A stretch of 35,137 nucleotides of DNA from Rhizobium sp. Q54. Lineage in GTDB: Bacteria > Pseudomonadota > Alphaproteobacteria > Rhizobiales > Xanthobacteraceae. Positions 33,952 through 35,137 of the stretch are shown here, one piece after another; the stretch's first letter is position 1; each line of letters opens with the position of its first letter. Location of the stretch: the NCBI GenBank assembly GCA_945870035.1, contig CAMBQQ010000038.1, forward strand, positions 1 to 35,137. The letters are read 5' to 3'. The notes beneath the pieces were generated by a model that saw nothing but the letters and a program-made list of their open reading frames with translations, ran no database searches and was not told where the DNA came from. The position numbers and the translations under genes are program-made.

Positions 33952-34935
33952 CTACCGCAACAGGCCCTTCGCCGCTTTCCAAGCCGGTGCGAGGATAAAC
34001 TCCACCACCGGCAGCAGCACCGCGCCGATCGCCATGCCCAGCACACCGGAAATGGCGGCGAGGACCACCCATTCGAGTAGACCGCCAATCGCCGGCAAGG
34101 CCTGCGCCGCGCCGTGGGTGGCAGCTTCGACGCTGTGGTGGATCGACGGCGGGCCGTACACTTCCAGGCCGTGCAACACGATGCCGCCGCCGACCCAGAT
34201 CATCGCCGCGGTGCCGACAATGGAAAGCAGCGTCAGGAAATACGGCATGCCGCGGACAAGCGCGCGGCCGAACGCCCGGCTCATTCCGGCCAGGCCGGAC
34301 GTCGATGGGTTTTTGGCCAGCGCGACGCCGACATCGTCGGCCTTCACGATCAGAGCCACGACACCGTAGACCGCCACAGTGATGCCGATGCCGACAAGCG
34401 CCAGCACAAAAGCCTGCGTCCAGACATTGGACACCGGAAGCGCCGCCAGCGAGATCGCCATGATCTCCGCCGACAGGATGAAATCGGTCTTGATGGCGCT
34501 GGCGACTTTTTCGTCTTCGAGCGACTGCGGATTCAGCGCCACGGTTTCCAGTTTCGCCTCATGGGCGTGGGCATGGTGCGGCGTGACGGCCTCGTAGATT
34601 TTCTCGACTCCCTCGTAACAAAGGTAAGCTCCGCCGAACATGAGCAGCGGCGTGATGACCGAGGGCAGGAAATAGCTCAACGCCAAGGCCGCCGGCAGCA
34701 AGATCAACAGCTTGTTGCGCAGCGAGCCGAGCGCGATTTTGCCGACGATCGGCAATTCGCGCTGCGCGGCGAAGCCGATCACATAGCCGGGGGTGACCGC
34801 CGTGTCGTCGATGACGACACCGGCCGCCTTCGCCCCGGCCTTGGCCGCCTGGCCGGCGACATCGTCAAGCGAGGCCGCCGCCACCTTGGCGAGCGCCGCA
34901 ATGTCGTCGAGGAGCGCTATCAGTCCGATGCTCAA
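33952..34935 (-). CDS. DUF808 (YedI-like) membrane protein
   Basis: 327 aa. The start SIGLIALLDDIAALAKVAAASLDDVAGQ, the block KAAGVVIDDTAVTPGYV and several hydrophobic helices are characteristic of DUF808. The function is not known. The frame is open to 35001, but the family normally begins with MSIGLIALLDD, which places the start at TTG 34935; the longer start would add 22 residues without family character. No operon partner is seen. Confidence 0.87.
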   Translation of the reverse strand: MSIGLIALLDDIAALAKVAAASLDDVAGQAAKAGAKAAGVVIDDTAVTPGYVIGFAAQRELPIVGKIALGSLRNKLLILLPAALALSYFLPSVITPLLMFGGAYLCYEGVEKIYEAVTPHHAHAHEAKLETVALNPQSLEDEKVASAIKTDFILSAEIMAISLAALPVSNVWTQAFVLALVGIGITVAVYGVVALIVKADDVGVALAKNPSTSGLAGMSRAFGRALVRGMPYFLTLLSIVGTAAMIWVGGGIVLHGLEVYGPPSIHHSVEAATHGAAQALPAIGGLLEWVVLAAISGVLGMAIGAVLLPVVEFILAPAWKAAKGLLR

Positions 34936-35085
34936 AGGCGGTCTCTTTCCGGTTCCGGTTCCAACGTCTGCCGAACGGCCTGACAGACATAGCTGTTCCA
35001 TCCCGGATGATCACATAGACCCTCGTCGCTCTGCTTTTTTCATGGCAAGATCGATCCTGAGGGACATTCGAAGCGGGGTTCGGGC

Positions 35086-35137
35086 ATGTTGATCCAACTT
35101 CACAGCCAAGCAACGACGACGCCGAAGGTGCGGGCGG
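35086..35137 (+). mobile_element. IS481-like transposase, 5' end only
   Basis: The last 52 bases encode MLIQLHSQATTTPKVRA in frame and continue past the window edge. From memory this matches the first residues of a group of IS481-family transposases that begin ML-QLH-QA-TTP-VRA and continue into a helix-turn-helix. No inverted terminal repeat could be confirmed in 35002-35085, so the left boundary is open. The call rests on 17 residues. Confidence 0.55.

Overview
The window is high-GC alphaproteobacterial chromosome. It most resembles the Rhizobiales/Bradyrhizobiaceae-Pseudolabrys type. Supports are the FixLJ-FixK circuit, a full ccoNOQP-ccoGHIS set, Tat-dependent binding proteins, and intergenic GC-rich palindromic repeats of the kind common in that group. 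No nif genes are present, so the Fix circuit here is read as control of micro-oxic respiration, not as evidence of nitrogen fixation.

Layout. 1-845: AT-richer accessory DNA with a short AbiTii-like gene, probably truncated, and a doubtful 51-codon ORF. 855-2897: pyrE, a YaiI/DUF188 protein and a small cupin protein, with repeats. 2898-10866 (minus strand): ccoN-ccoO-ccoQ-ccoP, then ccoG-ccoH-ccoI-ccoS, i.e. structural genes and assembly genes of cbb3 oxidase; ccoQ (51 aa) and ccoS (49 aa) are both intact. 11163-14833: an OmpW porin, a Spy-like periplasmic protein, a SLC13/DASS transporter and a CBS-CBS-BON protein. 14996-17962: fixK, divergent from fixLJ.

Five FNR/FixK-type boxes (TTGA-N6-TCAA) lie upstream of ccoN, ccoG, ompW, the DASS gene and the CBS-BON gene. 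The window therefore looks like one compact low-oxygen regulon: FixL senses O2, FixJ activates fixK, and FixK activates the oxidase plus several envelope or transport genes.

17963-26188: a peptide-type ABC transporter operon (binding protein, two permeases, fused double ATPase) ending in a GntR/FCD regulator. It is preceded by a near-consensus sigma-54 promoter and a GTATAC-centred palindrome. A convergent allophanate hydrolase follows. Together these suggest uptake and use of a nitrogen compound, though the substrate is not shown.

26458-33947: a sugar-acid dehydratase (IlvD/Edd family), an SDR dehydrogenase and a carbohydrate ABC transporter (ATPase, binding protein, two permeases), which together look like a non-phosphorylating sugar or sugar-acid pathway. 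33952-34935: a DUF808 membrane protein. 35086-end: the first codons of a transposase that look like the IS481 family.

I did not find a clearly undescribed system. The observations most worth following are the extended FixK regulon, the loss of the redox cysteine position in FixK, the sigma-54/GntR-controlled transporter next to an orphan allophanate hydrolase, and the nested mosaic repeats. All family names come from reading the protein sequences; no database search was run.
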